64,000 nucleotides of DNA. It comes from Bolinopsis microptera. Its lineage: Eukaryota > Ctenophora > Tentaculata > Lobata > Bolinopsidae. The stretch spans positions 5,356,483 to 5,420,482 of the forward strand of contig NC_087077.1 in NCBI RefSeq assembly GCF_026151205.1. The letters are read 5' to 3'. The translations under genes were made by a program, and so were the position numbers. The notes under the pieces are model-generated. The model was not told the origin of the DNA, searched no databases, and worked only from the letters and a program-made list of their open reading frames with translations. Below, one piece after another: positions 21,124-30,789 of the stretch (positions are counted from its first letter, which is position 1; the number at the start of each line of letters is the position of its first letter).

Positions 21124-22550
21124 ATGTATGTATGTATGTATGTATTTTGACACGGGGCAGCGCTAGACCCCATGTAGTGCCCTCAACCTACTTTTAGATT
21201 TGAAGGTCATAAAGGCGACAACAATGCCAAGAGGACAGCGCAAGCCGGTGGGCTGTACACTGGGCACGTGCGCGTAATAATAGAGCTCAAACAGGTAATA
21301 GACCCCGCGAGCATATAGAATCAGGATTTTACAGGATGTGGGCAGCCGGCCCTGTGAAGGTGATGGATGCGTGCAAATCTGAGGGCTTGAAGCGAGTGTA
21401 TTGTGGAGCTAGCGTACTCTGATAAGTGAAGTAGCCCGAACCAGGTAGCTCACCTGCTCCGCATCGCGGGGGGCCGCTCCAGTTTACAGATGTACATGCG
21501 GAGATATGTCGACGCTCGTGAGTGAATGGGGAATAGCTGATTTGTGCGAAGGTAATGTGTGGGTTATGATGGTGCTGTTACTTTATAAGTTCTAAGCTTG
21601 TAGAATGTGTTGCAAAAACCATCCTAATTGAGGTTTATTGGTTGGCGTATGTAGTGAGGGTTTGACGATGAAAGAGCGCTAAGATAATTTTGGGAATGTA
21701 GTATGGGCAGTGACAGATTCAAGGTTGATGGAGATAATTAAAACAACGAATATAACTGCAATTGTAAAAAGTAATAGCAAATATTTGTAAGTGAATCTCG
21801 ATTGTTTGTGAATCCTCTTTATCGACACTAGGCAGAGTATGATGCTGAGGCAAAGTTCGGGACTGATCTGGTATCATCTTCCTTGAGTTTACTAATCAGA
21901 TCAACCTGGAGTGATGGAACGTTTCAATTATGTGGATTTGTCGTAATCTCGTGGAATAGTCGTAAGCTCGTGCGCGCGCAGGCTCGCGCGCGCACTAAAT
22001 TTTCTGTTAAAAAAATGACGACTATTAGGTTGCTACGTCCTTGAGTTGTATGGCGTTCGCGCGTTACGTTTAATGCGGGAAATTTGAAGGACGGATTTAA
22101 CTGGTTTGAGTAACTGGATTTCATTGAAGTTGTGTTTGGTGGAGCAAGGCGGTAGGTTCGTTTTTTAGGGGTGATTAGTGGGAGTGTTCTAACCTGGTGG
22201 TGGTGGAGGAACTGCTAATACCGGATGAAGGGGTACCCTGGAGGCAGTGATTGGATCTCTACTGGTTTGGAGAGTGGGAGTCCTTTATTTAGGTTGTCTG
22301 ATGAATATCTGTGTCAAGTCGTCAATCTGGAATAACTCGAGTTTTAGTAATTTATAAAGTGGGCTGTAACATTGCGTTCCAGCCCTGAGAGGGAAAATAA
22401 ACTAGTAAGAAGATGTAATTATTGGAAAATTGATGCAGATTACATTTATTGACTGATCAGAACAAGGAATAATGTTATGTGGAGTCCAACTTGTAGTTAT
22501 TCATCTCATGTGATGGTTTAGCGAAGATTTCTGGATCGGAGTAGTATGAT
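21124..22550 (-). mobile_element. 1427-bp retroposon-like insertion with ACAT-repeat tail
   Basis: It is flanked by the 17-bp duplication and interrupts the Penelope ORF cleanly. On the minus strand its 3' end is a run of ACAT units (plus-strand ATGT at 21121-21142), as expected of a target-primed non-LTR element or SINE with a microsatellite tail. No reverse transcriptase or other long ORF is present. A GC-rich hairpin-like stretch (GCGCGCGCAGGCTCGCGCGC) lies near 21972-21991. It is either a non-autonomous retroposon or a 5'-truncated LINE consisting of untranslated region; the family is not recognised. Confidence 0.7.
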
Positions 22551-22567
22551 GCGGAGCATCTCTATGT
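22551..22567. repeat. 17-bp target duplication, right copy
   Basis: Exact copy of 21107-21123, GCGGAGCATCTCTATGT. Confidence 0.85.
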
Positions 22568-23619
22568 GCTGGATTAAATTACTCAGGTGACTAGGCACCT
22601 CATTAAGGAGAGGTTTAAGAATGGTCGTCACTAGCCAACTGAGTCTCTCTGTAGGTGAGTCCACGCAGCTGATGATGGGTCTAACCTTAACCTGCTCAAG
22701 AGGGATCGTCGAGCGGAAGCTCTCCGGAGGGTTCTTGTGGGTCTTGATTTGGACGTACATGACTGGGAGGCTGACATGGTCAGGAACTCTGATCCGTCGC
22801 TTGTAGTCGTCGTCAAGGTTCCGCTGTGATGAGATCTTCTTCCACAGGTTATTCGACTCCTTCACCAGGTTCTCCGTCTTCTTCTTGATGAGCTGTGTGA
22901 GCTGTTGAGAGGTGGGTTCCGCTACTGAGACAGTTTTACCGTTGATTTTTCTCGTGGGAAGCACACGCTGGTACACAGCTGTCTCCTGGAGGTGATTCTC
23001 TGTTAGATGCCGATGTGTGTCCTTAGTTGTCACCACAAACTCACCGCACTTGTCTGATACCGACACGTGTAACGTCCTGTTTGTCAGAAGGGAGCGTAAA
23101 CCATCTTTCTGAAAACGAGTGAGGTTATCCTGTGGGTTGGTGTTAGTCACGAGGTCCTGTACAAAGCGGTTAAACTGTGCCAGTTTGTCCTCTAAAACCG
23201 GGTGAGTGGGGTCAGGTGTACTGGTGAATGGTGAAGGAAAGGGACACAATCTCCTCACTTTGCTGGAACTCGACTCCTCGGTGGGCTCAATCGGGGCACT
23301 AACTTCCGCACTAGTGTCTGAGTTGGCACGTTGAGTGATAGCGTGTTTGTGTCTGATCTTAAACACACACTGAGCGATATCAACGGCAACTTTATCCTTG
23401 AATGACTGGTCAATTCGCGGAGACACGGCGAAGTTAGGTCCGAGAGCTAAAACTGACTTCTGCTGCTCGGAGACACTGTCGATGTTGAGAGTAGTGACTC
23501 TATCGTCAGCAGGTTGAGTAGTGGATGGAGGAGGAGGAGGAGTAGGAGGGTAGTATTTCTCCAACAACCAAGAAAACTTCTTCTGTAAACGGTCCTTATA
23601 ATGCTGCTTAACATAACGC

Positions 23620-23624
23620 TGGTG
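23620..23624. repeat. 5-bp target duplication TGGTG, left
   Basis: TGGTG immediately before the CACAGTG terminus, repeated immediately after the other terminus at 27973-27977. Five-base duplications are the known hallmark of Transib and RAG-family transposition. Confidence 0.92.
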
Positions 23625-23666
23625 CACAGTGCGCCGAGGAGGCGATTTTCTGGAAAAAATCAAGTT
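23625..23666 (+). repeat. Left terminal inverted repeat with RSS-like heptamer
   Basis: CACAGTG, then an 18-bp GC-rich spacer, then CTGGAAAAAATCAAGTT. The first four spacer bases (CGCC) resemble those of the right end (TGCC). The heptamer equals the consensus of V(D)J recombination signals. The 17-bp block is 16/17 identical to that of the right end. Confidence 0.88.
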
Positions 23667-24156
23667 TGTTCCACAACTCTTCATATTTTTCGTCAAAAAC
23701 TACCTTACTAGACTAAAATTAAGCAAGGAATCGTTTAAAGCCATTTCCGAAATCATTGGATACAAGGGTTAAACACAAAACACGATTTTCTAAAATCAAA
23801 ATTTTTCAAAATTTTCAAAATTTTTTTAAATGATTTTGAACACAAGGAAATATGTTTGACAATGTTATATATATGTACGTTCAACACTCAATCTGATGTT
23901 ACGTAATGTGCTGTTCAATTGATGCCAGTGAAATGTATTTCATGATCTGTGCAGTATACTTTTACGAGTTGTTTTTACTTGTCACTTAGCTTTGAAATGT
24001 TTGAGTAAAATTTGAGTAAATTTTTATTGTTTGATTGCATTTCTGGGTTTGAACGTTGAACCTCTCAGTCTAGTTGATATACTAATGCAAATGGAAATCA
24101 TAGTAATCATTGTGTCATCAATCACTGTAATTATTGAAATCATTGTATAGGAAGAA

Positions 24157-26605
24157 ATGGAGTTTACTAACGGGGAAGTCTGGAAGTTACTGAAAAGTTT
24201 AGGATCACCTGTACCTGTAACTCAGCAACTTTTGGAAAGGTGCCCGACTCTGGGATCTTATGATGTAGTCCTGGGAAAAGTACGGAGAGCTATGGGTAAA
24301 CGCCCACATAGAATTGAAAAGATCGTTCAGTGGGAGAAGCAAGTGTTATTTGAGGGTGCAGAATTGGAAGCAGAATTGGAAGCGGAATTGGAAGTTGAAG
24401 AAGCTGCTCCTGTGGAAGAAGCGGTATTTGAGGGAGAATCGGAACCACGTGCTCATGGAGGTTGTAGGAATAGAGCAGGCAGGAGCAAACTCCGATTATC
24501 TGATAAACCTGGAAAGAGGACTGCTCATAGTATTTTGCAACCTAAAATCGATGAGCTATTAGAATTCGCCACTGACCAAGGAGTGACGTACGAGGAGGTT
24601 ATTGAACTACTCGAAGAAAAAAGTAGAAAGAAGAAAAAAGGGCCAGTATATGTTGCTGAGGTTCCTATCAATGAAGCGGTTGGGTTTTACTTCAACCAGG
24701 AACATAGTACTCGGTCTTGGACAGAACTGCGGTTGTTTTTAGGACAATATGGGCTGAAACTCCCCACTAGAAATGCCATAGACCGGAAAAAAAAAGAAAT
24801 GCTTCCTCAAGGTATGAGGAACGAACAAATAAAGAGTGACGTCAACTTTGAATGTCTTGCTGCTGACACTGTCAAGGGTGAATAATATATAATACGTTTT
24901 AGATTTTGTTTTGTTTTGTTAAGGATCGATTTATTGAATTCAAACTTGAACAAAGTATCAAACTTTCGGTACTAAATTATCTGTAACTTAAGTACACTTC
25001 TTCAGGGTTACTAGAATCCACAGGCTACCAGGTTGAGATTGGAGAGAAACTGAATCTGACAGCCAAAGCAGGTATGGATGGGTCAGGCAGCCACAGAGCA
25101 AGACACCAGAGAGTGGATAGGGCGAAATCTCTAGAGGAGAATCCACACCTGGACCCGGATAGTTACAAGAACTATCTTCTTACCTGTTTCTGTCCACTCA
25201 CCCTGACAGCAGTTAAGGATAATGGATTGGAGGTAAACATCTGGGTAAACCCCTCCCCAAACAGCATGTCCTACACCAGACCCCTCTCCCTCATAAGAGC
25301 AGCCGAGAGCAGAGAGGTGATAGAGAAGGAGTTTTCTGACACACTTTCAGAGATTAGTAAGCCCAAGGTTGAATAAACACTTAAAACATTTGCACATTTC
25401 TTTGTATAACCTGACTGATACGCAGTAAATTATTTTAGTTTTCAGTTTGTATTTTGCTCATTCACATAACAACAATAAATTTCATACCATTTCAGACAAT
25501 AAACATCACGTCATCAACCCTACCCCCACCACACATCACATCCCTCACAGTTCACACAACTATGAGTATGATCGATGGCAAAATGGTCGACATACTTCAG
25601 GGGGATTCTGGAGCCCCATGTCATTTTTGTGACAATACTACTGCTGGAATTAACAACCTTATTAGTATCCTGGCAGGATTCAATATCACCAAAAGTTTTG
25701 AGAAGTGTATGGAAACTTGGGAGAAAGTGGTAGTAGGAGAAATCGTATGGAAGGATGAGGCGAGAGCAGGCCAGTGCCATGCACCCCTAGCTGATCTAAA
25801 AGTGTTTGCTGTGCTGCACTGGAGTTTACGGACTTTCGATTGGCTTCTTCAAATCCTGTATAGATTGGTAGCCGGGGTGAGACGCTGGGGTATATCTCAC
25901 AAGCCATCCCAGCCATTTGTTAAAGCTGCCAAACAGCAAGTCATTGACTTTTTGAGGGAGAAGACGGGAATGTTGGTAGACACACCCACTTGCCAAGGAG
26001 GTAACACCAACACTGGACAGTTGGCTGAGCGGTTCATGGCCCCTGAACACCGGGAATTGATCTGCAGCCTCATAGACAATGCCACTGACAGGGAAAATTT
26101 CTCTCTCCTGCTAAGAGACATTAACATCATGCTCAGAATTACCCAGAGCACGAGAGTAGGAGTGGTCTCTACCAAACTGAAGCAACTAGGGATCGACATC
26201 ATGAGCCATGTCAGATCTAAATTTTTGGATCACTTGGGGCAGCCGTGGATTAATGTGAACCCCTCGTTGCATGCGATGTGTGGGCACGCTTGGCAGCTGG
26301 TTGAGGTGCTTAGTGCACCTGTGGCTATGTACAGTGAACAAGCCCAGGAGCACTGGAATAAGTACCTCACCAAGTACAAGAGTGGGCCATGTGCACGGGC
26401 GAGGCAGCACGATGTTAGTGTCAACCTCACTGACATTTTTCAGCGGATGCTGTTAATGACCCATCCTCTCATAGCTTGCAAAAAGCGGAAAGTTGTCTGC
26501 AAGTTATGTAACAAGGAGGGCCATTCAGCATCATCTGTTAAATGGCATGGATATGGGCCTAACAAGTGGGAAGATGCACTATTAGAGAATTATTATTTAC
26601 ATTAA
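24157..26605 (+). CDS. RAG1-like DDE transposase (three exons, 730 residues)
   Basis: Exons 24157-24877, 25006-25367 and 25496-26605 join in frame (introns of 128 bp each, phases 1 and 0, GT..AG). Residues about 107-137 (AGRSKLRLSDKPGKR ... LLEFA) align with the RAG1 nonamer-binding domain start (GRP...). About 190-210 (LPTRNAIDRKKKEMLP) aligns with the region after it. Catalytic residues are D265 (MDGSGSHR, cf. RAG1 D600 in DGMGD), D388 (SMIDGKMV, cf. D708) and E646 (SEQAQEHWNK, cf. E962 in SEGNESGNK). The zinc site is C403/C406 (CHFCD, cf. CTLCD) and H620/H625 with the RAG1 spacing of five. Spacings D-D 123 and D-E 258 are close to RAG1 (108, 254). The N terminus lacks a RING domain. The C-terminal tail has C-x2-C-x3-G-H-x7-H. 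An acceptor-like TATAG lies 6 nt before the ATG. Whether it is Transib proper or RAG1L needs a phylogeny. Confidence 0.93.
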
Positions 26606-27003
26606 TTCTATTACTTTTCACTTTGTTCTAAATATTTTATTATGGTTTGACTTTATTTTGTTTATTACCTTATACCTTAATCTTCGTACTTTATTAGTTC
26701 ATCAAAACAACTATTCCTTGTTTTATTTAAAATGAATGTGGAATTTTAAGTGATAGAAATTCATGAAATTCATGAAAATTCGACGTTTTTGTCAAAATTT
26801 TGAAAATTTTTGTTCGTCGCGTGCCGCATGTCACTATTTCAGCATAAAAATAGCTTTAATTCGACTAAATTATTGCAAAATCATCAGATTTTTTATTCTG
26901 CCAGTGTTCAAATTAAGTTAAAAACTTTGTCTGAAGAGTTAAAGTAGAATTTAATGTAAATCATTGCACAGTGTACAATTATACAATTATACAAGCAACA
27001 ATA

Positions 27004-27686
27004 GAATTTACCTGTATTTTGACAGTCAAAATTTTTGATCGAGGCTGGTACCAACATCGACCCAGATGATCAGCATGTCGCACCGGGGAGGCTTCAAAAT
27101 TATGTTTTATGATTATGAAACCGTTTGGAAAGTCAAACAAACATCATGAGAGAGCCTCCCCATTGTGACATCATAGTCAATTTTGACCATTTGTGGGTGT
27201 GCCCTAGAAAAAAATACACCAAAAAATCGCAAAATCTCTCATTTTCATCACCAAAATTCAGTTTTTTCACAATTTTGTAATTTGGGAAGCTCAAAATAGC
27301 CTCAAAGCTGCCATAGAAGCTAATTTAAAGTGATATAAACGACAAATACATACATTTGTGGAAATAGAGTGGTTGAAAAGAATTTACCTGTATTTTGACA
27401 GTCAAAATTTTTGATCGAGGCTGGTACCAACATCGACCCAGATGATCAGCATGTCGCACCGGGGAGGCTTCAAAATTATGTTTTATGATTATGAAACCGT
27501 TTGGAAAGTCAAAAAAACATCATGAGAGAGCTCCCCCATTGCGACATCATAGTTAATTTCGAACATTTGTGGCAGCGCCCTAGAAAAAATACACCAAAAA
27601 TCGCAAAATATCTAATTTTCCTCGCCAAAAATCAGTTTTTTCACAATTTTGTAATTTCAGTAGCTCAAAATAGCCTCAAAGCTGCC
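27004..27686. repeat. Two direct 308-bp repeats in the 3' region of the RAG1-like transposon
   Basis: 27004-27312 and 27380-27686 are direct copies, both beginning GAATTTACCTGTATTTTGAC and ending CCTCAAAGCTGCC, with scattered substitutions. They lie between the transposase stop and the right terminus. They contain no credible ORF and may have arisen by internal tandem duplication. Confidence 0.85.
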
Positions 27687-27939
27687 TCATTACTATGTAA
27701 ACAGAGCTTGAATAATCAGAATCATGTAAAAGCCTAAAAACGACCATTATTTGTTCCATTTAAATGAACAAAATTTGAGATGCGCTGAAACTAGGAAGTA
27801 AATTAAGTCAAAATGGGCCACTTTGAATTTTCGTAACTCAAAAAGTAAAAAAGATATGCCCATAATTTTTTTAACTTGTGAAAATTTAGTTAATTGTCCA
27901 CCTGATGAAAGCTAAGTTATAGAGATTTTAAAAAGTGCC

Positions 27940-27972
27940 AACTTGATTCTTTCCAGTCATGGGCACACTGTG
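27940..27972 (-). repeat. Right terminal inverted repeat with RSS-like heptamer
   Basis: Read inward on the minus strand: CACAGTG, then only 9 bp (TGCCCATGA), then CTGGAAAGAATCAAGTT. The spacer is exactly 9 bp shorter than on the left end. Confidence 0.88.
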
Positions 27973-27977
27973 TGGTG
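27973..27977. repeat. 5-bp target duplication TGGTG, right
   Basis: Matches 23620-23624. Confidence 0.92.
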
Positions 27978-28379
27978 TTCCTCGCAAATAGTAGCAATAC
28001 TGATGAAAGTAGAGTGGTCCACTTTATGAAATAAACTGTCCTTCAACTGTAATAAATCACGTTTTCTGTCTGCAATAAACTGATACTGATATGATATGTG
28101 CTGTTGCAATGATAATGTTCTTATTCTGTGCTGATAACGTGTTACACTGCCAGAATTCTGCCTCATCGGAAACAATGATGACTGATTAAACGTAGTACTG
28201 TTCAACATAAATACAGGAAAAACTTGCTGTCGTTTACAGCGTTTGAAAAAATTCAACTTCTGTTCTGAAATTTTGAGTTTTTCTGCTGTAGCAATGAAAG
28301 TTTTGGCAGTTCCAAAGTTCTCCCGAGAAAGAGTAAGGTTCCAAAGATTACGGACTGGAACATTATTTATTAGTCGCAT
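27973..28379 (-). pseudogene. Penelope ORF, N-terminal part
   Basis: About 136 codons starting MRLINNVPVRNLWNLTLS. They include FFKRCKRQQVFPVFML, a pattern typical of the N-terminal region of Penelope polymerases. The frame breaks at the RAG1-like transposon end. Together with the two downstream pieces (407 + 1069 + 1350 nt, each duplication counted once) it totals 2826 nt, that is 942 codons including the stop, divisible by three. Confidence 0.8.
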
Positions 28380-29439
28380 TATAACAATAGACAGTTTTTG
28401 GGTTTTTCCAAATAGTTTCTGATTATTCTGATTTGCGACAAATGATATTGCACTGTTAGGATAAACGACGTTTCAAAGTAACAACTTCTTATTCATGCTG
28501 ACAAAATTGGTAAATATGTGAGAAAACTGTCTCATAAAATTTATTAATCAAAAATGGCTAAACCGAAACGACAACAAATTGTTCAAATACTCGACTAAAA
28601 TTAGAATCAAAATCTATATGTATACAACACTACTCGATCTGCTATTCAATAAACTTAAAACATCCACTAAACAGCAAGTACGTGATTGTGATCGTGTGAT
28701 GGAATGACATGTACAGTGATAACAGATGATTTAAGATGTAAGTGATAACAGATGATAAGGTAAAAGATACAATACATGTGAGATGGTGTATACACAATGT
28801 GAGTGAAAATATAGTGAGTGGTTACTGATTGTGAGCGAGATGTGAAAAAACATTAAAACTTACTACTGCTAGAAAACTTAAACTGTATGCAATAAAAAGG
28901 GAATGAAACTAAAATATCTAAAATTCTTCAGTACTAGCTATGATAAAACGTTTAATAGTATCCAGTTCTTCTCTCTTGTTAATTGTAGGGTTCAGATTAA
29001 TAATAAACATCGCTTCAAAAATCTTTCTTCTGACAGTATTGGGTTCAATTCTTAAAATATCTACTTCTAAACTGGGATTTAACCCCTCATGACAGCTCGA
29101 ATAATGTATGGCAAAAGCTTGACTAACATTAGAAGGGGTAGCAGGGTAGGTAGCGTAACGTAAGTGTTCTCCTACACGAGCATGTACTTTCCTACTGGTT
29201 TCTCCAACGTACAGCTGGTCACATAATTTACACTTAATCTTATATACAACATTCTTCACTTCACAATCTTTATTACAAACTATCAAAGGACAAATTTTAC
29301 ATGAATTAATACTGCACACACGTTTATCATACGGTCTGTTACTACATAAAATATTTCTCAATTTCGAAGTAGGTTTAAAGTTTACTTTAATAGGTAAATT
29401 GTTCTGCTTTACATAATTTCTAATCTTATTGCTAGTACT
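28380..29439 (-). repeat. 5' pseudo-LTR: truncated tandem copy of the Penelope-like element
   Basis: 1060 bp matching 19219-20278. It contains a 5'-truncated GIY-YIG domain (DQLYVGETSRKVHARVGEH) and the 3' untranslated region. It abuts the start codon of the full copy directly, which is how Penelope pseudo-LTRs are placed. Confidence 0.85.
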
Positions 29440-29854
29440 AACTAATATAACGTTTACAAATTTTAGCAATCTTATACAGGTTGAATTAATCGATTAATCC
29501 ATTTTTTGAATATGGTCAACTCAATAATTTGCTGAACTCAAGTATTTGTGAGCAAAAAATGAAACTGGACTAGTGAAGAATAAGTTTTAAAGGTGTCACT
29601 GCGAGATACAGAGAAAACGATCATATGCACTTACAGGAGAAAATAATTAGACAGCTTAAATGCTCCTAGTTGCGAGTCACAATTTCAAAGGTCAGTGGTG
29701 CAAGCGAGAACATAAATGATGGTATAAAACAAACTTCAACGAGAGAGCTATGGTAGCCCATTTTTAATGGACTAAAATTGCTTACTGTTCAAAACTTGTA
29801 CAAATACCACTGTATATCTGAGATATTTCGAATTATGAAATTTCGCACTCCATA

Positions 29855-30780
29855 CTAGTTGTATTGTACTTTAGACTCATCAAAACGTGATACAAGCAAT
29901 GTCATAATCCTCCCAAGAAAAACCAACACGTTTCTTTACAAAGCCTCCAAATTGTGGAATAGCATACATAAACGTATTCTAAATGAGAATGGGGTAATTC
30001 TCACTACTTCTGTATCTTTGGTTAAATTACGTTGTAAAACTATCATCCTAGGATCCCAATCCATCAACAATAATAATACCTGGACTTACCACAACTTTCA
30101 CATCGCCCCTCACTCAGTCAGAGACCAAACCAGTTCATCACTCAAAAAAGATATGGAACAGATCTATAAAGCTCATGAAATGAGGAAAATGAAAAAGTAC
30201 AACAACAGAATCATCCAGGTGGAAAAAGGCACCTTTACCCCACTTATATACTCAACAAATGGCGGATGGGGTCCTCAAGCCACAAGATACCACAAGAGAC
30301 TCGCTGAAAAACTATCCCAGAAGAGAGGAGAAGACTATGCAGCTGTTATGTGTTACATGCGCACCAGGATTAGATTCTCAATCCTCAGGAGCACCCTGAT
30401 AGCGGTCAGGGGTGAGAGAGGGAGACGGCAATCGTATACATTGCCAGTCAGTGTAACTTCGTTTAACTTGATACCTGCCACCATGGACTATGAATGTTTC
30501 TAGACACTATCCTTTTGATATTGAGATATTGGTATCTCAGATCACGTGTACATCGTTCCTTTTTTTATGACACAGTAATTTATTGACACTCACAGCTATA
30601 ATTTTAATCATTGAATCAGTATTTTTATCTGTGCTCTGCGTAATGCATCACATGAATCAGTATTTTAATCTATTAACTTATTACACATTTGTGCTCTGCT
30701 TTAGCATCACCTGACTATTTAAAAAAATTGTTTGTTCAGGCCATGACCTTATAGTCAGCCAATTGGCCATTGCTATAATG
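29855..30780 (+). mobile_element. Truncated retrotransposon tail, copy B (longer)
   Basis: An open frame (29859-30503, 214 codons) contains FLYKASKLWNSIHKRIL, typical of the segment after a non-LTR reverse transcriptase. It continues into the same GTFTPLIYSTNGGWGPQ ... RSTLIAVRGERG end as copy A (17573-17953). The shared sequence continues through the 3' region to about 30780. The upstream part of the ORF is missing, consistent with 5' truncation. Confidence 0.55.
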
Positions 30781-30789
30781 TATATATTG

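Larger units (their letters stand above)
22551..23624 (-). pseudogene. Penelope ORF, middle part: N-terminal extension and start of reverse transcriptase
   Basis: About 357 codons from HQRYVKQHYKDRLQKKFSW to HLSNLIQHIEML. They include a proline-rich stretch (PPTPPPPPSTTQ) and reverse-transcriptase blocks such as VSLPVMYVQIKTHKNPP and VRPIISCVDSPTERL. The open frame read locally continues into the RAG1-like transposon end upstream and into the 1427-bp insert downstream, but those extensions are not part of the original protein. No internal stop is present. Confidence 0.82.
23625..27972 (+). mobile_element. RAG1-like (Transib/RAG-superfamily) transposon, apparently complete
   Basis: 4348 bp from CACAGTG to CACTGTG, flanked by TGGTG on both sides. 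It interrupts the Penelope frame between the CA and G of one codon, and excision restores that frame. It carries one plus-strand gene, a three-exon RAG1-like transposase (24157-26605). A 5' untranslated region of about 530 bp precedes the gene. A 3' region of about 1.35 kb follows it and contains a 308-bp direct repeat. No RAG2-like Kelch ORF is present, unlike the two-gene ProtoRAG elements known from lancelets. Intact termini, duplication, splice sites and catalytic residues all point to a recent insertion. Confidence 0.93.
19213..29451 (-). mobile_element. Penelope-like element with nested RAG1-like transposon and a second insertion
   Basis: On the minus strand the order is: a 1060-bp 5'-truncated head copy (29439-28380), then the full copy with start codon at 28379, stop at 19757 and 3' untranslated region to 19219. 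This tandem head-to-tail layout is the pseudo-LTR arrangement known for Penelope-like elements. The 12-mer AACTAATATAAC flanks it at 29440-29451 and 19213-19224; the latter overlaps the element end by microhomology. It is therefore one insertion with its target duplication. Two later insertions (23625-27972 and 21124-22550) split its single ORF. Confidence 0.85.

Noticed and set aside
22518..22550. Extension of the Penelope middle ORF into the 1427-bp insert (ending IILLRSRNLR)
   Set aside because: These codons belong to the inserted retroposon, not to the original protein.
23625..23696. Apparent N-terminal MTKNMKSCGTNLIFSRK of the Penelope middle ORF
   Set aside because: These codons lie within the RAG1-like transposon end and are read only because the frame happens to be open there.
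25520..26436. Several minus-strand ORFs opposite the RAG1-like exon 3
   Set aside because: Antisense shadows of the transposase coding region.
23625..27972. A RAG2-like gene beside the RAG1-like gene
   Set aside because: No Kelch-repeat ORF is present on either strand within the element boundaries.
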